DNA of 64,000 nt from Fulvivirga sediminis (GTDB lineage Bacteria > Bacteroidota > Bacteroidia > Cytophagales > Cyclobacteriaceae). Below, piece after piece: positions 45,544 to 54,223 of the stretch. Made by a program: the position numbers and the translations under genes. Location: positions 434,001-498,000 of the forward strand of contig NZ_JAESIY010000003.1 of assembly GCF_016757215.1 (NCBI RefSeq). The letters are read 5' to 3'. How positions within the stretch are numbered: position 1 is the stretch's first letter; each line of letters starts with the position of its first letter. The notes below the pieces were generated by a model, which searched no databases, was not told the DNA's origin, and worked only from the letters and a program-made list of their open reading frames with translations.

Positions 45544-46332
45544 ATGAGACTGAGGATAACATTAAAATCGGAAAGTGATAATTGCCAGCTGCCCATCAAT
45601 TATCAATATGTGGTACACAGCTGGATTTATAGTGTTTTGCAAAAGGCTGATGCTGAGTTTAGCCAATTTTTACATGATGATGGTTACAGAGATAGAGGGA
45701 AAGCCTTTAAATTTTTCCATTTTTCTAATCTGACAGGATTGCCCTATCAGGTGAAAGGAGATAGGATCATATTTGATACCGATTACTTGCACCTTACAGT
45801 AGGTTTTTTATTGCCAGACGCTATGCAGAAATTCATTCTGGGCTTGTTTTATAAACAGCGCCTGGTATTGGGAGATAAAAAGAGTAGCGCAACTTTTAAA
45901 GTAGAAGAGGTGCAGCTGCTGGCACGTCCTCATTTCCAAACCACCATGAATTATAGAGCGCAAACGCCATTAGTCATCTCCAAAAAAGAAGTCACTGACC
46001 GATATGCTCAATATTTATCTCCAGAAGACGGCCGTTATGAAATGTGCTTCATCAACCACATGCTGCAAAAGTATAAAATAGCCGTTCCGCAGTTAGTAGA
46101 TGAAGTATCTGCAGAAGTAGATGATTTCATAGCCATGCAATGGAAGCTACAATCAGCACCCAGAAAAAAGGGAGTAACCATTAAGGAAGGCACGCCACAA
46201 GAAACACAAATAATAGGCTATGTCTATGATTTTGAGTTTACGGCTCCTCCAAAAATTCACCAAATGGCTTATGATGCCGGCTTTGGCGAAAAGAACAGCC
46301 TGGGTTTTGGGTTTTGTGAAGCTAGAAACTAA
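45544..46332 (+). CDS. cas6: CRISPR repeat endonuclease Cas6
   Basis: 262 aa. Cas6 processes the repeat transcript to crRNAs. Seen: two ferredoxin-like (RAMP) halves, the N-terminal MRLRITLKSES strand, a His in the VHSWIYSVLQ helix (position about 28) that is a candidate catalytic His, and the C-terminal Gly-rich loop GFGEKNSLGFGFCE (about 247-260), the hallmark of Cas6. It is the first gene of the cas operon, 193 bp after the array on the same strand, followed by cas5 after 6 nt. The repeat ends in the expected 8-nt handle, consistent with cleavage by this family. Confidence 0.92.
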   Translation: MRLRITLKSESDNCQLPINYQYVVHSWIYSVLQKADAEFSQFLHDDGYRDRGKAFKFFHFSNLTGLPYQVKGDRIIFDTDYLHLTVGFLLPDAMQKFILGLFYKQRLVLGDKKSSATFKVEEVQLLARPHFQTTMNYRAQTPLVISKKEVTDRYAQYLSPEDGRYEMCFINHMLQKYKIAVPQLVDEVSAEVDDFIAMQWKLQSAPRKKGVTIKEGTPQETQIIGYVYDFEFTAPPKIHQMAYDAGFGEKNSLGFGFCEARN

Positions 46333-46338
46333 AGTTAA

Positions 46339-46926
46339 ATGAACTATTACATTGTGAAATATTCAGGTCCGTTCAGCTTTATAAAGCCATGGACAGCGGT
46401 AAGAGATGGTGAAACATTTAGTCAGCAATTTTTAACTCCATCCATTGTAGAGGGAATTGAAAAGAAACTATTTCCCGAGTTATTAAATAAACAGGGGATT
46501 CACCAAATAAAGGGACATAGATTATCCTACACTCAACTTTCTTTGCAACAAGAAGTAATTCAAACAAGAGGGTGGAATAATACAAAAAAGGGAAAGCAAT
46601 ACTTATTTGACCGCCCAAAGGCCATAATAAATAGAGGTGTGTTTAATAACCCTATTCTTTACTTAGCTTTTGAGTCAAAAGATAACGCAGAAAGGGCTGC
46701 AGCTCAACATATATGTCTTTGTAGAAATGAAGATATACTTTTTCCTGATGGGCAAATAATAAAGGCCTCAAAGGATCAGTTTGAAGACGATGAAGAGCAA
46801 TTTCCAGGTTACGAATTAATTTTTGAGAAAAGCAAAAATTCATTTTTGGTCGGTTATCATCGGGTTACGCTAGAGCCCATGTATGGGTGGATAAAAATAG
46901 TGGGACAACCAGTGGGAATGTCATGA
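46339..46926 (+). CDS. cas5: Cascade subunit Cas5 (Pging/I-B-like)
   Basis: 195 aa. RAMP-type protein with the N-terminal Cas5 signature: a first beta strand and Gly loop YYIVKYSGPFSFIKPW, followed by the FLTPSIVEGIEKKLF helix that is typical of Cas5. The C-terminal part (WIKIVGQP) ends with a final strand. In type I systems Cas5 holds the 5' handle of the crRNA. It resembles the cas5 found with csp1/csp2 in Bacteroidota ('Pging' group), although I cannot confirm this without a search. The stop overlaps the cas3 start by 4 nt. Confidence 0.8.
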   Translation: MNYYIVKYSGPFSFIKPWTAVRDGETFSQQFLTPSIVEGIEKKLFPELLNKQGIHQIKGHRLSYTQLSLQQEVIQTRGWNNTKKGKQYLFDRPKAIINRGVFNNPILYLAFESKDNAERAAAQHICLCRNEDILFPDGQIIKASKDQFEDDEEQFPGYELIFEKSKNSFLVGYHRVTLEPMYGWIKIVGQPVGMS

Positions 46927-49046
46927 AAGAAAAATTATTTGCAAAATCAGGCCCTGAATGGACTCCTCTTGGTGATCATCTAAAACATGTGGCTCAAGCG
47001 GCAGTGGTATTTGCTCAACATCTAGGTATGAATGAGCGATTGGCATATAATGGTGGGATATTGCATGATATAGGTAAAGCTCATCCACGATTTCAAAAGC
47101 GATTAAGAGGGCAAGATAATAGTGGTCTGGTATTTAGACATGAAATAGCTTCGCTGTTATTTCTTTCTGCCTTTCCTGAAGAAGATCATTCAGCTTTAAT
47201 AGAAATGGTAGCCGCTCATCATAAGTCTATTATTAATGATGTGAGGCTGAAAGGATTACTTGATTTGGATGACGGCTTTGACTATGAAGATAGACATATA
47301 GGTAAATGGAAAGAGTGGAGTCCTGCAACATTTGATTTGCTCAATGATCTGGGATTATCCTGTCAATCTTTTGATGAAATCACTGCTAGACAGAACTTGG
47401 AAAAAGCAGTTATTTATTGTGAAATGCTTTCGAAAAACAAAGGTTTTTCAGCGTGGCGAGGGTTGCTTATGGGAGCAGATCATTTTGCCTCTGCACTGAT
47501 AAGTGAAACAGAAGACCATTTGCAGCGAGTTTTTAAGGTTCCAAATCTTACTTATTATCAGAGGCAGCATCCTTTATATCCGCTCAGTTTTAAGTCTACA
47601 GATCTACCTCAGAAACACACACTTGTAGTGGCTTGTACTGGTGCGGGCAAAACAGATTATTTGTTCAATCGTACTCATGGTCGTGTGTATTATACTTTGC
47701 CATTTCAGGCTTCTATAAATGCCATGTATCAGCGTGTATCCAATGAACTGTCGCATAGTAATGCTCATCTTGATATCCGGGTGCTGCATGCATCTTCACG
47801 CATAGTGCCTAATAAAAAAGGAGATGAAGAAAACGTATTGCAGCCATTATTTGGCTCTGCTATCAAAATACTTACTCCACATCAATTGGCAGCCATTGCC
47901 TTTGGAATGAAAGGTTATGAAGCTATAATTCTTGATCTGAGAGGGTGTGATATTATACTAGATGAAATCCATACATACACGGGAGTTTCACAGGCCATAG
48001 TATTAAAACTGGTTCATATTCTGAAAACAATTGGATGTAGAATTCATATTGGTACAGCTACCATGCCTACGGTTCTTTATCAAAAAGTGAAGCATTTCTT
48101 AGGAGAAGATGTATTGGAGGTTAAGCTGTCAGAGTCAGAACTTACACTGTTTAATAGGCACGTAGTGAACAAACTATCATCAATGGACTATGGAATACCA
48201 GTTGTTAAGGAAGCATTACAGAGAGGGGAGAAAGTGCTGATTGTCTGTAACAGGGTAGAGCATGCGCAACAGACGTATGAACAGCTTGAGGAAAACTATG
48301 GAGAGGTTAAGAAGCTATTATTGCATAGCAGGTTTAAGCGAGGAGACAGGAATAAGAAGGAAAAACGACTTATTGAGGAATTTAATGCAGGAAATGAACC
48401 TTGTATAGTTGTGGCTACACAAATAGTAGAGGTCAGTCTTGATATCAGTTTTGACCTGATGATTACAGAATGTGCACCAATAGATGCTTTGGTGCAGCGC
48501 TTTGGACGGGTCAACCGTAAACGGAACAAACAAACGATTGGTCTGTATAAACCGATTTATGTAGTGGCACCTCCAGATGATGAAAAGCAAGCTAAGCCCT
48601 ATGATCTTGATGTTTTAAAACGAACCTATGAAGTATTGCCTGACGGTCAGTTACTTGCCGAAAACTCATTGCAGCAAAAAATAGACGAGGTATTTCCTGA
48701 AATAGATTTTTTAGATATTGAAACTCATGCAGTCTTTAAGGTGGATGGAACTATGTCCATTGATCAATTGACTCATCGAAGTAAATCTGTACTCTTTGAC
48801 TTGTTAGAGATTGACTCAGTAACCTGTATTACAGAAAGTGATGAGGATGCTTACTTTACTGCGAGTTATAAGGAACGTATGAATATGGAGATTCCTGTGA
48901 GATATTGGTATGTGAGTAAGCTGCGCCAATGTCAGAAAGGTAATAAGCCTTACATTATACCTGATTTGGCCTATAGTCCGGAAGAAGGGTTGTACGTGAA
49001 GAAAATTTCATCATCAAACTACGATGTAAACTTACAAATGTTATGA
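46923..49046 (+). CDS. cas3: CRISPR helicase-nuclease Cas3 (HD plus DExH)
   Basis: 707 aa from the ATG at 46923, which makes an ATGA overlap with cas5; an upstream in-frame ATG at 46887 is less likely. N-terminal HD nuclease (about 15-200): DHLKHVAQ (H19/H22), LHDIGK, RHEIAS and AAHHKS supply the metal ligands. Helicase part: Walker A VACTGAGKTD, DEIH in LDEIHTY, GTATMP, then motifs IV-VI ending QRFGRVNRK. This order is the normal Cas3 arrangement, so target DNA should be nicked and degraded. The gene overlaps the next by 4 nt. Every catalytic motif is intact, so the effector is probably active. Confidence 0.95.
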   Translation: MKEKLFAKSGPEWTPLGDHLKHVAQAAVVFAQHLGMNERLAYNGGILHDIGKAHPRFQKRLRGQDNSGLVFRHEIASLLFLSAFPEEDHSALIEMVAAHHKSIINDVRLKGLLDLDDGFDYEDRHIGKWKEWSPATFDLLNDLGLSCQSFDEITARQNLEKAVIYCEMLSKNKGFSAWRGLLMGADHFASALISETEDHLQRVFKVPNLTYYQRQHPLYPLSFKSTDLPQKHTLVVACTGAGKTDYLFNRTHGRVYYTLPFQASINAMYQRVSNELSHSNAHLDIRVLHASSRIVPNKKGDEENVLQPLFGSAIKILTPHQLAAIAFGMKGYEAIILDLRGCDIILDEIHTYTGVSQAIVLKLVHILKTIGCRIHIGTATMPTVLYQKVKHFLGEDVLEVKLSESELTLFNRHVVNKLSSMDYGIPVVKEALQRGEKVLIVCNRVEHAQQTYEQLEENYGEVKKLLLHSRFKRGDRNKKEKRLIEEFNAGNEPCIVVATQIVEVSLDISFDLMITECAPIDALVQRFGRVNRKRNKQTIGLYKPIYVVAPPDDEKQAKPYDLDVLKRTYEVLPDGQLLAENSLQQKIDEVFPEIDFLDIETHAVFKVDGTMSIDQLTHRSKSVLFDLLEIDSVTCITESDEDAYFTASYKERMNMEIPVRYWYVSKLRQCQKGNKPYIIPDLAYSPEEGLYVKKISSSNYDVNLQML

Positions 49047-50359
49047 TCACATCAGTTATAGGAAGGACGTTTTTGGATGCTTTCAATGCCAAATATACTA
49101 AGGATTATAGCCCAAAGGAATTTTTCGAAAAGGAATATTGGGAACTGTTTTATAATCATGAGAAGTATATGCAGTGGGTAACTAATTCACCTTTTGTTCA
49201 GATGAAAAAAGGCCAAAAGCCTCATTTGCTTACTGATTCTGAGAGAGTGGAGAAACTAGAGGCTTTGGAGGAAAAAATATTGCAAATGACTCCAGATGCC
49301 AGTTTTGCCTTGGGTTATCCCGCATCAGAGGTTAAAGAATATGCCAGTACTTCGGGATTAGTTTCTGATTTAGATATTCCAGTGGATAAAGATGAAGTTT
49401 ACTTATCATGGATCGGTAGCGGATTAGGTATAGGAGTAGCTGGAGGTTTTACAATATTATTTGATAATGTAGATATTGTTCTCAAAACATATGAAGGATG
49501 GAGGAGCTATCGACAGTTTTTAAATGATCCGACATTGGTAAAGCTTCGCGGAAATCAGATCAACAGTTGGAATGGTCAATGGCTGGCCTATACCATGAAT
49601 CCTACGAAATACAAGGAAGACTTTGACTTCAATATTCTGTCCCAAGAAGGTTTTTTTAAGTTGGATGCCAACACTGTGGAGATGAGCACGGTGCCATGGT
49701 CTCGGTTATTTTTCAGCCTATCCAATCATTATCCTGATTCTGAAATGATGAGCCATGTCTATGGGTTTGGGCAAACGAATAAAACCATAGGCTTCATCCC
49801 GTTTCAGTTCAAGTCAGGAAGAAAAATCAAGGATGTTTATCATAAACTCTTTGGAGACCAATCCATAGATCAGTCTGATTTTGAAAACTTATTTGGCATG
49901 CACATAAAACGTGCTTGTGAGCTGGGGAGTATTGGCTTGCTGGCCCTCAGGCCTCAACAACTTGAAAAATACATGCATGAAGGGAAGTCGCTATCACTTA
50001 AAAAAGAAGAAGATTTAATTACTTATTACGCATATAAAACCTGGTTAAAAGCTATGCTATCTCGAAACAAAGAAGAAATTACAGATTATACTATGGAGTT
50101 GGCAGCTGTCATCAAACGGTATAGAGCAGCTGGTTCTAAGCTGGATCGGAAGACATTAATAGAAAAAGAACTATTTGCCTCAGCAGGTAAAAGAGGATTT
50201 ATTGAAAGTCTTTGTAAGATGATCAAGGACTTGGAAGGTGCAGATTTATTAACAATTAAAGAATTGAAAGATGAAGTACATCTTATGACTAATGAAGAAT
50301 ATACCTACTTCTGTACACTAGTAAAATTTGATTATACATTTCTTGAAAGACAATCTTAA
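49043..50359 (+). CDS. divergent Cas8-type large subunit
   Basis: 438 aa with no motif I recognise. It sits between cas3 and cas7, overlaps cas3 by 4 nt, and a type I Cascade needs a large subunit for PAM recognition, so it is assigned as Cas8 by position. It has no CXXC zinc pairs (unlike Cst1-type Cas8). The N-terminal half is mixed alpha/beta with a Gly-rich GSGLGIGVAGGF stretch near 125-137; the last ~130 residues are almost entirely helical (after MHEGKSLSLKKEE at 311), like the Cas11-like C-terminal domain of Cas8b. It probably belongs to the Bacteroidota Csp1-type group, but this is inference. Shorter than most Cas8 proteins (500-600 aa). Confidence 0.65.
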   Translation: MITSVIGRTFLDAFNAKYTKDYSPKEFFEKEYWELFYNHEKYMQWVTNSPFVQMKKGQKPHLLTDSERVEKLEALEEKILQMTPDASFALGYPASEVKEYASTSGLVSDLDIPVDKDEVYLSWIGSGLGIGVAGGFTILFDNVDIVLKTYEGWRSYRQFLNDPTLVKLRGNQINSWNGQWLAYTMNPTKYKEDFDFNILSQEGFFKLDANTVEMSTVPWSRLFFSLSNHYPDSEMMSHVYGFGQTNKTIGFIPFQFKSGRKIKDVYHKLFGDQSIDQSDFENLFGMHIKRACELGSIGLLALRPQQLEKYMHEGKSLSLKKEEDLITYYAYKTWLKAMLSRNKEEITDYTMELAAVIKRYRAAGSKLDRKTLIEKELFASAGKRGFIESLCKMIKDLEGADLLTIKELKDEVHLMTNEEYTYFCTLVKFDYTFLERQS

Positions 50360-50369
50360 AATAAATAAA

Positions 50370-51434
50370 ATGCATACGATTTATATAAGAACCCTAAAAA
50401 GAGCGGAACATACAGTATTCAATGTTTCAGATGGTCAAAAATATTACTACGATAATCAATTTAGCCGGAGAAGAATCCCATATTCTAGTGGTCAACAAGT
50501 TAAAAGATCTTTAATTGACTCAATGTGTGAAGCCATAAATCAAACTCCATCTCCAACAACATTTTTATTTGATGTAACAAAACAAAAGGAATTAAAAGAA
50601 GGAGAGGTTTATGGTACATGTGATCCAACCTACGCAGATCAGTTATTTGGAGGGTGGATGAAGGCTGCAAAAGGAGGTAAAGATAGAACATTAAAAAGAA
50701 GAAGTCCTTTGTCAATATCTGCTATGCGAGCATTGCATCCCTTGCTTGCTGGGATGGATTCTGAAAATGCTTCATTTGATAGAAGTGATCGACCTAACAA
50801 TAAGGTGATTGTAAGAGATGAAGACGGTAAAGAACTGACCGAAGATGAGATTGTATCCTTTTTAGAAGGAAAAGATAGAAGCCTAAGTAGAAAGTGGATA
50901 CCTAATAATTCAAGAGCTACAGGCCTATTCGTGTTTGATATTGCCATTGATCTTAGGAGGTTGTTTGCTGTAAGTACAAACTCCTTTGAGCCTGAAATGT
51001 CTGAATCAACTATTGAAAAACTCAAAAGCGAGGGCTGGATAGAATCAGAAAATGTATTCGGTCCATGTCTTGTTGCCCCAAAAGAGATTCGGGAACAATG
51101 GATTGCAGGGCTAGCCCATGCAATTATAAATTGGCGAATTACATCCAATCAGTCGAGAACATTCAGTTTGATGGATACATTGGCTGTTGCTATAGGAGAT
51201 AATGCTAATCTCATTGCAAGTAGCATAAGGGCTAAATTATCAGAAGAAGATTCAAGAAGGGCTGACCCAATTATTGATGAAAGCCTGGCAGATATAGATA
51301 CTTTTATAACCTTGCAAGCCGGAGGTTACATTCATACTAAAGGAGAAACAGCTGATGCATTGCAGCAGGCCGAGCAAAAGCTTATAGGTTTAATGAGTTC
51401 ATATGACTATGAAAATCAACTTTCAAAGGTTTAA
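50370..51434 (+). CDS. cas7: Cascade backbone subunit Cas7
   Basis: 354 aa from the ATG at 50370; an upstream in-frame ATG at 50328 lies inside the previous gene and adds a non-conserved extension. Cas7-type RAMP: first strand MHTIYIRTLKRAEHT, then FSRRRIPYSSGQQVKRSLID, matching the helix that follows the first strand in Cas7/Csp2/DevR proteins; GLFVFDIAIDLRRLF near 195-209 is the core strand, and ITSNQSRTFSLMDT near 265-278 the conserved loop. It coats the crRNA in six or so copies. Last gene of the cas operon; no cas4/cas1/cas2 follows. The downstream DNA is non-coding repeats. Confidence 0.85.
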   Translation: MHTIYIRTLKRAEHTVFNVSDGQKYYYDNQFSRRRIPYSSGQQVKRSLIDSMCEAINQTPSPTTFLFDVTKQKELKEGEVYGTCDPTYADQLFGGWMKAAKGGKDRTLKRRSPLSISAMRALHPLLAGMDSENASFDRSDRPNNKVIVRDEDGKELTEDEIVSFLEGKDRSLSRKWIPNNSRATGLFVFDIAIDLRRLFAVSTNSFEPEMSESTIEKLKSEGWIESENVFGPCLVAPKEIREQWIAGLAHAIINWRITSNQSRTFSLMDTLAVAIGDNANLIASSIRAKLSEEDSRRADPIIDESLADIDTFITLQAGGYIHTKGETADALQQAEQKLIGLMSSYDYENQLSKV

Positions 51435-51550
51435 AATCATGATTGGTAGAGTCTTGGAAGTGAGCTTACTTAAATCATTTTACTGAAGCATTCAATAAGT
51501 ATTGGTTCTTTATCCTTCGACACCGTTTAGTTTGACTCGTCAGTGGGTTC

Positions 51551-51897
51551 ATCTTGCTGTACCGTCGTGAGATGAAAGGGGATTGAAAAGCAGGTTTTTC
51601 TCAAGTCCTTAGTGGTAGGTCATGACTATGAAATGATTGAGTGATCGGAAGACCTGACAGCAAGAGAGATTTTTTTTTACTTTTTTGATCGACTGCAAAA
51701 AAGGAAGGGAACAAGGTTATGGAAAGCAAACGGATTATTAGCGGTCTCAACGTGGTTTGAAGAGCTTATGATACTTAGGTGCATAGATCTCTCCTGCCGT
51801 CGAGATGACAATTGCCTTTTTTTAAAATTATAGAGAGGAGGTCTTTAGAAAACCGTCATCCCGCCCGAAACAGGGTGAAGAGCCGGAGCCTATTCAT
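51551..51897 (+). repeat. dispersed ~345-bp non-coding repeat, copy A
   Basis: First of three homologous units. Shared landmarks in order: ATCTTGCTGTACCGTC, TCAAGTCCTTAGTGG, CGGAAGACCTGACAGC, the hairpin TTACTTTTTTG-ATCGACTG-CAAAAAA, GAAGAGCTTATG, CTCTCCTGCCGTCGAGATG, and GTCATCCCGCCCG ... GAAGAGCCGG. No ORF is conserved. It is directly followed head-to-tail by copy B. Confidence 0.8.
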
Positions 51898-52235
51898 CTT
51901 GCCGTGGCGTCGTGCGGTGTAATTTGATTGAAAAATAGGCTTTTCTCAAGTCCTTAGTGGCAGGTCATGGCTATGAAATGATTGAGTGATCGGAAGACCT
52001 GACAGCAAGAGAGATTTTTTTGTTACTTTTTTGATCGACTGCAAAAAAGGAAGGGAACAAGGCTATGGAAAATAAACGGATTATTAACGGGCTCACCGTG
52101 TTTTGAAGAGCTTATGATACTTACGTGCATAAATCTCTCCTGCCGTCGAGATGACAATTGCCTTTGTTTAAAATATAGAGAGGAGGTTTTTAGAAAACCG
52201 TCATCCCGCCCGAAACAGGGTGAAGAGCCGGGAGC
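51896..52235 (+). repeat. dispersed ~345-bp non-coding repeat, copy B
   Basis: Same landmarks as copy A, in tandem with it. It is the most diverged at its left end (ATCTTGCCGTGGCGTCG). The hairpin right arm is mutated to CAAAAAAGGAA (52042-52052). It is followed to 52331 by a REP-like remnant (GAGATTCCTGATATC ... CAGAAATGACGGG). Confidence 0.8.
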
Positions 52236-52331
52236 TCAATACTCAGGTACTGCTGGCCGAGCAGTGAGATTCCTGATATCTTTCCGCTGCGCTTCATGAT
52301 TCAGAAATGACGGGTTTTCACTATCAAGTAG

Positions 52332-52943
52332 CTACTCAATAAAACCCTTATCCTGAAGATAACTCCTAACATTAGTGTGGGTTTTATATTCCATTTCATA
52401 TAGATCATCACAATTTGTTTTAAGAGTGTCACCATTATCATTCATTATGGTAAATTCTGAGGTGAGGGGAGTGTTTTCATTATTATAAAGGGTAGTAAGG
52501 TGAGTTGTAATAGCCGAGGAGTCACATGAGCTGTTAAAGGTGATGGTTTTAATATTTTGAGCATATAAAAAGCCGTACGCATTAAAGTACATGTTGTTGA
52601 CACTGAACCAATCACCACTTTCGCTAAAAGGATATTCTGAAATGAGTACAATGGCATTGTTTTTATCTTTATAAATATTGTATGTGGTGATGATTTGAGG
52701 TGGCCAGTTTTCATTTTCCACTTCCTGTGGTGATTGCTCAGCTGTAGTAGTGACCCAAATGCTGATTTGAAGATCTTTTATGCTGGAATCACGAAGGATC
52801 ATATCATTATTCAGTCTGTCTTGTAAATCGGGCTCTGGCAACAACTCTCTAGGAGAGGTATTATAATCATTAGCAAAGCTGATTTTGGATTGATCAGGCT
52901 GACATGCCATTATCAGAAATGATAAAAATAATAGGATTCTCAT
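52332..52943 (-). CDS. hypothetical lipoprotein
   Basis: 203 aa with a lipobox (LIMAC, Cys14) right after a short hydrophobic segment. The rest is soluble and beta-rich, with two Cys (in NSSCDSSA and KTNCDDLYE) that could form a disulfide. No family recognised. It is an isolated minus-strand gene flanked on each side by copies of the same ~345-bp non-coding repeat, so it may have been brought in or bracketed by repeat-mediated rearrangement. Codon usage looks like the rest of the window. Function unknown. Confidence 0.65.
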   Translation of the reverse strand: MRILLFLSFLIMACQPDQSKISFANDYNTSPRELLPEPDLQDRLNNDMILRDSSIKDLQISIWVTTTAEQSPQEVENENWPPQIITTYNIYKDKNNAIVLISEYPFSESGDWFSVNNMYFNAYGFLYAQNIKTITFNSSCDSSAITTHLTTLYNNENTPLTSEFTIMNDNGDTLKTNCDDLYEMEYKTHTNVRSYLQDKGFIE

Positions 52944-53049
52944 TTATAAACTCAGTTTAAATAATACTTGATCGCTAAGATTCACCTTATAAGTGTAATT
53001 ATTAAACCTTTTACTTCGGAATATTTCATTTCTTGTAAAATACGACAAA

Positions 53050-53162
53050 GTAATCTCGAAGCTAAGGAAAATAGCCTTCCCAAGACAGTAGATGTAGGTT
53101 CGAGATTCCTTCATTACGCTTCGCTGCATTCGCAATTACCAGCTTTCTTGGGTAAGTGCGAA
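53050..53162. repeat. REP-like palindromic sequence before repeat copy C
   Basis: CCCAAGA (53079-53085) and TCTTGGG (53146-53152) form an inverted repeat enclosing GAGATTCCTTCATTACGC..., the kind of 'GAGATTCCTC...TCG' intergenic palindrome common in Bacteroidota. Non-coding. Confidence 0.5.
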
Positions 53163-53524
53163 ATCTTGCTGTACCGTCTTGCGGTGAAAGGGGATTGAAA
53201 AGCAGGTTTTTCTTAAGTCCTTAGTGGCAGGTCATGACTATGAAATGATTGAGTGATCGGAAGACCTGACAGCAAGAGAGATTTTTTTGTTACTTTTTTG
53301 ATCGACTGCAAAAAAGTAAGGTAACAAGGCTATAGAAAGCAAATGGAGTATTAACGGGCTGACCGAGGTTTGAAGAGCTTATGGATACTTAGGTGCATAG
53401 ATCTCTCCTGCCGTCGAGATGACAATTGCCTTTGTTTAAAGTTATAGAGAGGAGGTCTTCAGAAAACTGTCATCCCGCCCGAAAAAGGGTGAAGAGCCGG
53501 GAGCCTATTCATCTTGCTGTGGGG
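53163..53524 (+). repeat. dispersed ~345-bp non-coding repeat, copy C
   Basis: Third homologous unit, same strand as A and B, on the other side of the lipoprotein gene. It has the best-preserved hairpin: TTACTTTTTTG (53290-53300), loop ATCGACTG, CAAAAAAGTAA (53309-53319), a perfect 11-bp stem. Its right end (ATCTTGCTGTGG) is the beginning of a further, truncated unit, which shows the original head-to-tail tandem arrangement. Confidence 0.8.
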
Positions 53525-53622
53525 TTATGGTGATAAAAACCCTTTCAATGAATGTAACTATGTTGATCTTATGCCAAAGGTATTGCGTGTTTATTTTGTT
53601 TGAACTAATATTGCCTCACCAA

Positions 53623-54021
53623 ATGAAACCCATCTCAAACATAGGAGCATATCTACTAGCCGCATTACTTTTTGTGCAGGCTTTTCAAGCGCCTATTGTT
53701 TATGTAGCTTTTAAGGTACAGCAAGATTACATTGCTAAAAATCTTTGCGAGAATAGATTTAAAAAGATAACGGTTTGTAGAGGTTCTTGTGTGCTTCAAG
53801 AGGATCTGGAAGCTATCATGGATTTAGGTTCTGATAAAAAAACCGAACATTCTGCAAGTATTAAGCTGGAGAATTCTCCTTATTGTATCTTGGATCACCT
53901 CATTTCTAACCAACAGTCTCTGTTCGAATTGAGTACTGTTAAATATGCTCACTATAGAGAGAAGTTGGTTTCTAATTATATCTCAGACTTCTTTATTCCC
54001 CCTCAGGTAGATATCGCCTAA
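53623..54021 (+). CDS. small Cys-motif membrane-anchored protein, probably metal-related
   Basis: 132 aa from the ATG at 53623; the ORF extends upstream, but the signal/anchor helix LLAALLFVQAF follows only this start. After one hydrophobic segment comes QQDYIAKNLCENR then TVCRGSC. This matches a Bacteroidota small-protein type with the pattern YIAKxLCxN ... CxGxC seen near copper/iron uptake genes (recalled from general knowledge, not searched). The CxxxC of CRGSC plus the first Cys could bind a metal. It precedes the MbnP/MbnH operon by about 200 bp that contains strong secondary structure. Probably first gene of that metal-handling group, but its role is unknown. Confidence 0.6.
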   Translation: MKPISNIGAYLLAALLFVQAFQAPIVYVAFKVQQDYIAKNLCENRFKKITVCRGSCVLQEDLEAIMDLGSDKKTEHSASIKLENSPYCILDHLISNQQSLFELSTVKYAHYREKLVSNYISDFFIPPQVDIA

Positions 54022-54143
54022 GTATCTTATCATGTCTTTACGCTGATCCTGTTACAAGCTGTGTCAGCTATTACACATTAGTATCTGATAAGATACTCGT
54101 TTCTTTCGCTTAGCTAAAACTTGCTCTTTTTATTTAGCAAGTT
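54021..54143 (+). promoter_or_regulatory. structured intergenic leader upstream of the MbnP/MbnH operon
   Basis: AGTATCTTATCA (54021-54032) is the exact complement of TGATAAGATACT (54086-54097); GCTGA/TCAGC pairs nest inside. The right part alone also forms AGTATCT-GATA-AGATACT (54080-54097), so two folds are mutually exclusive. A third hairpin AACTTGCT (54118-54125) / AGCAAGTT (54136-54143) follows. The arrangement suits an attenuator or metal-responsive leader; no T-run follows the third stem, so it is not a simple terminator. Confidence 0.5.
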
Positions 54144-54223
54144 CTATAATGCTGTTGGTTTTATACAGCAGGCTGAGTGATTACAAATTTTCAAAGATAT
54201 TTATCAATATTAAAATATATAAA

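Noticed and set aside
52114-52299. 61-codon plus-strand ORF in the non-coding repeats
   Set aside because: It starts in repeat copy B and runs into REP-like sequence; it is not preserved in copies A and C.
51435-53622. Insertion sequence or transposase remnant beside the cas operon
   Set aside because: No transposase-like ORF on either strand and no terminal inverted repeats bracketing the units; only non-coding repeats are seen.
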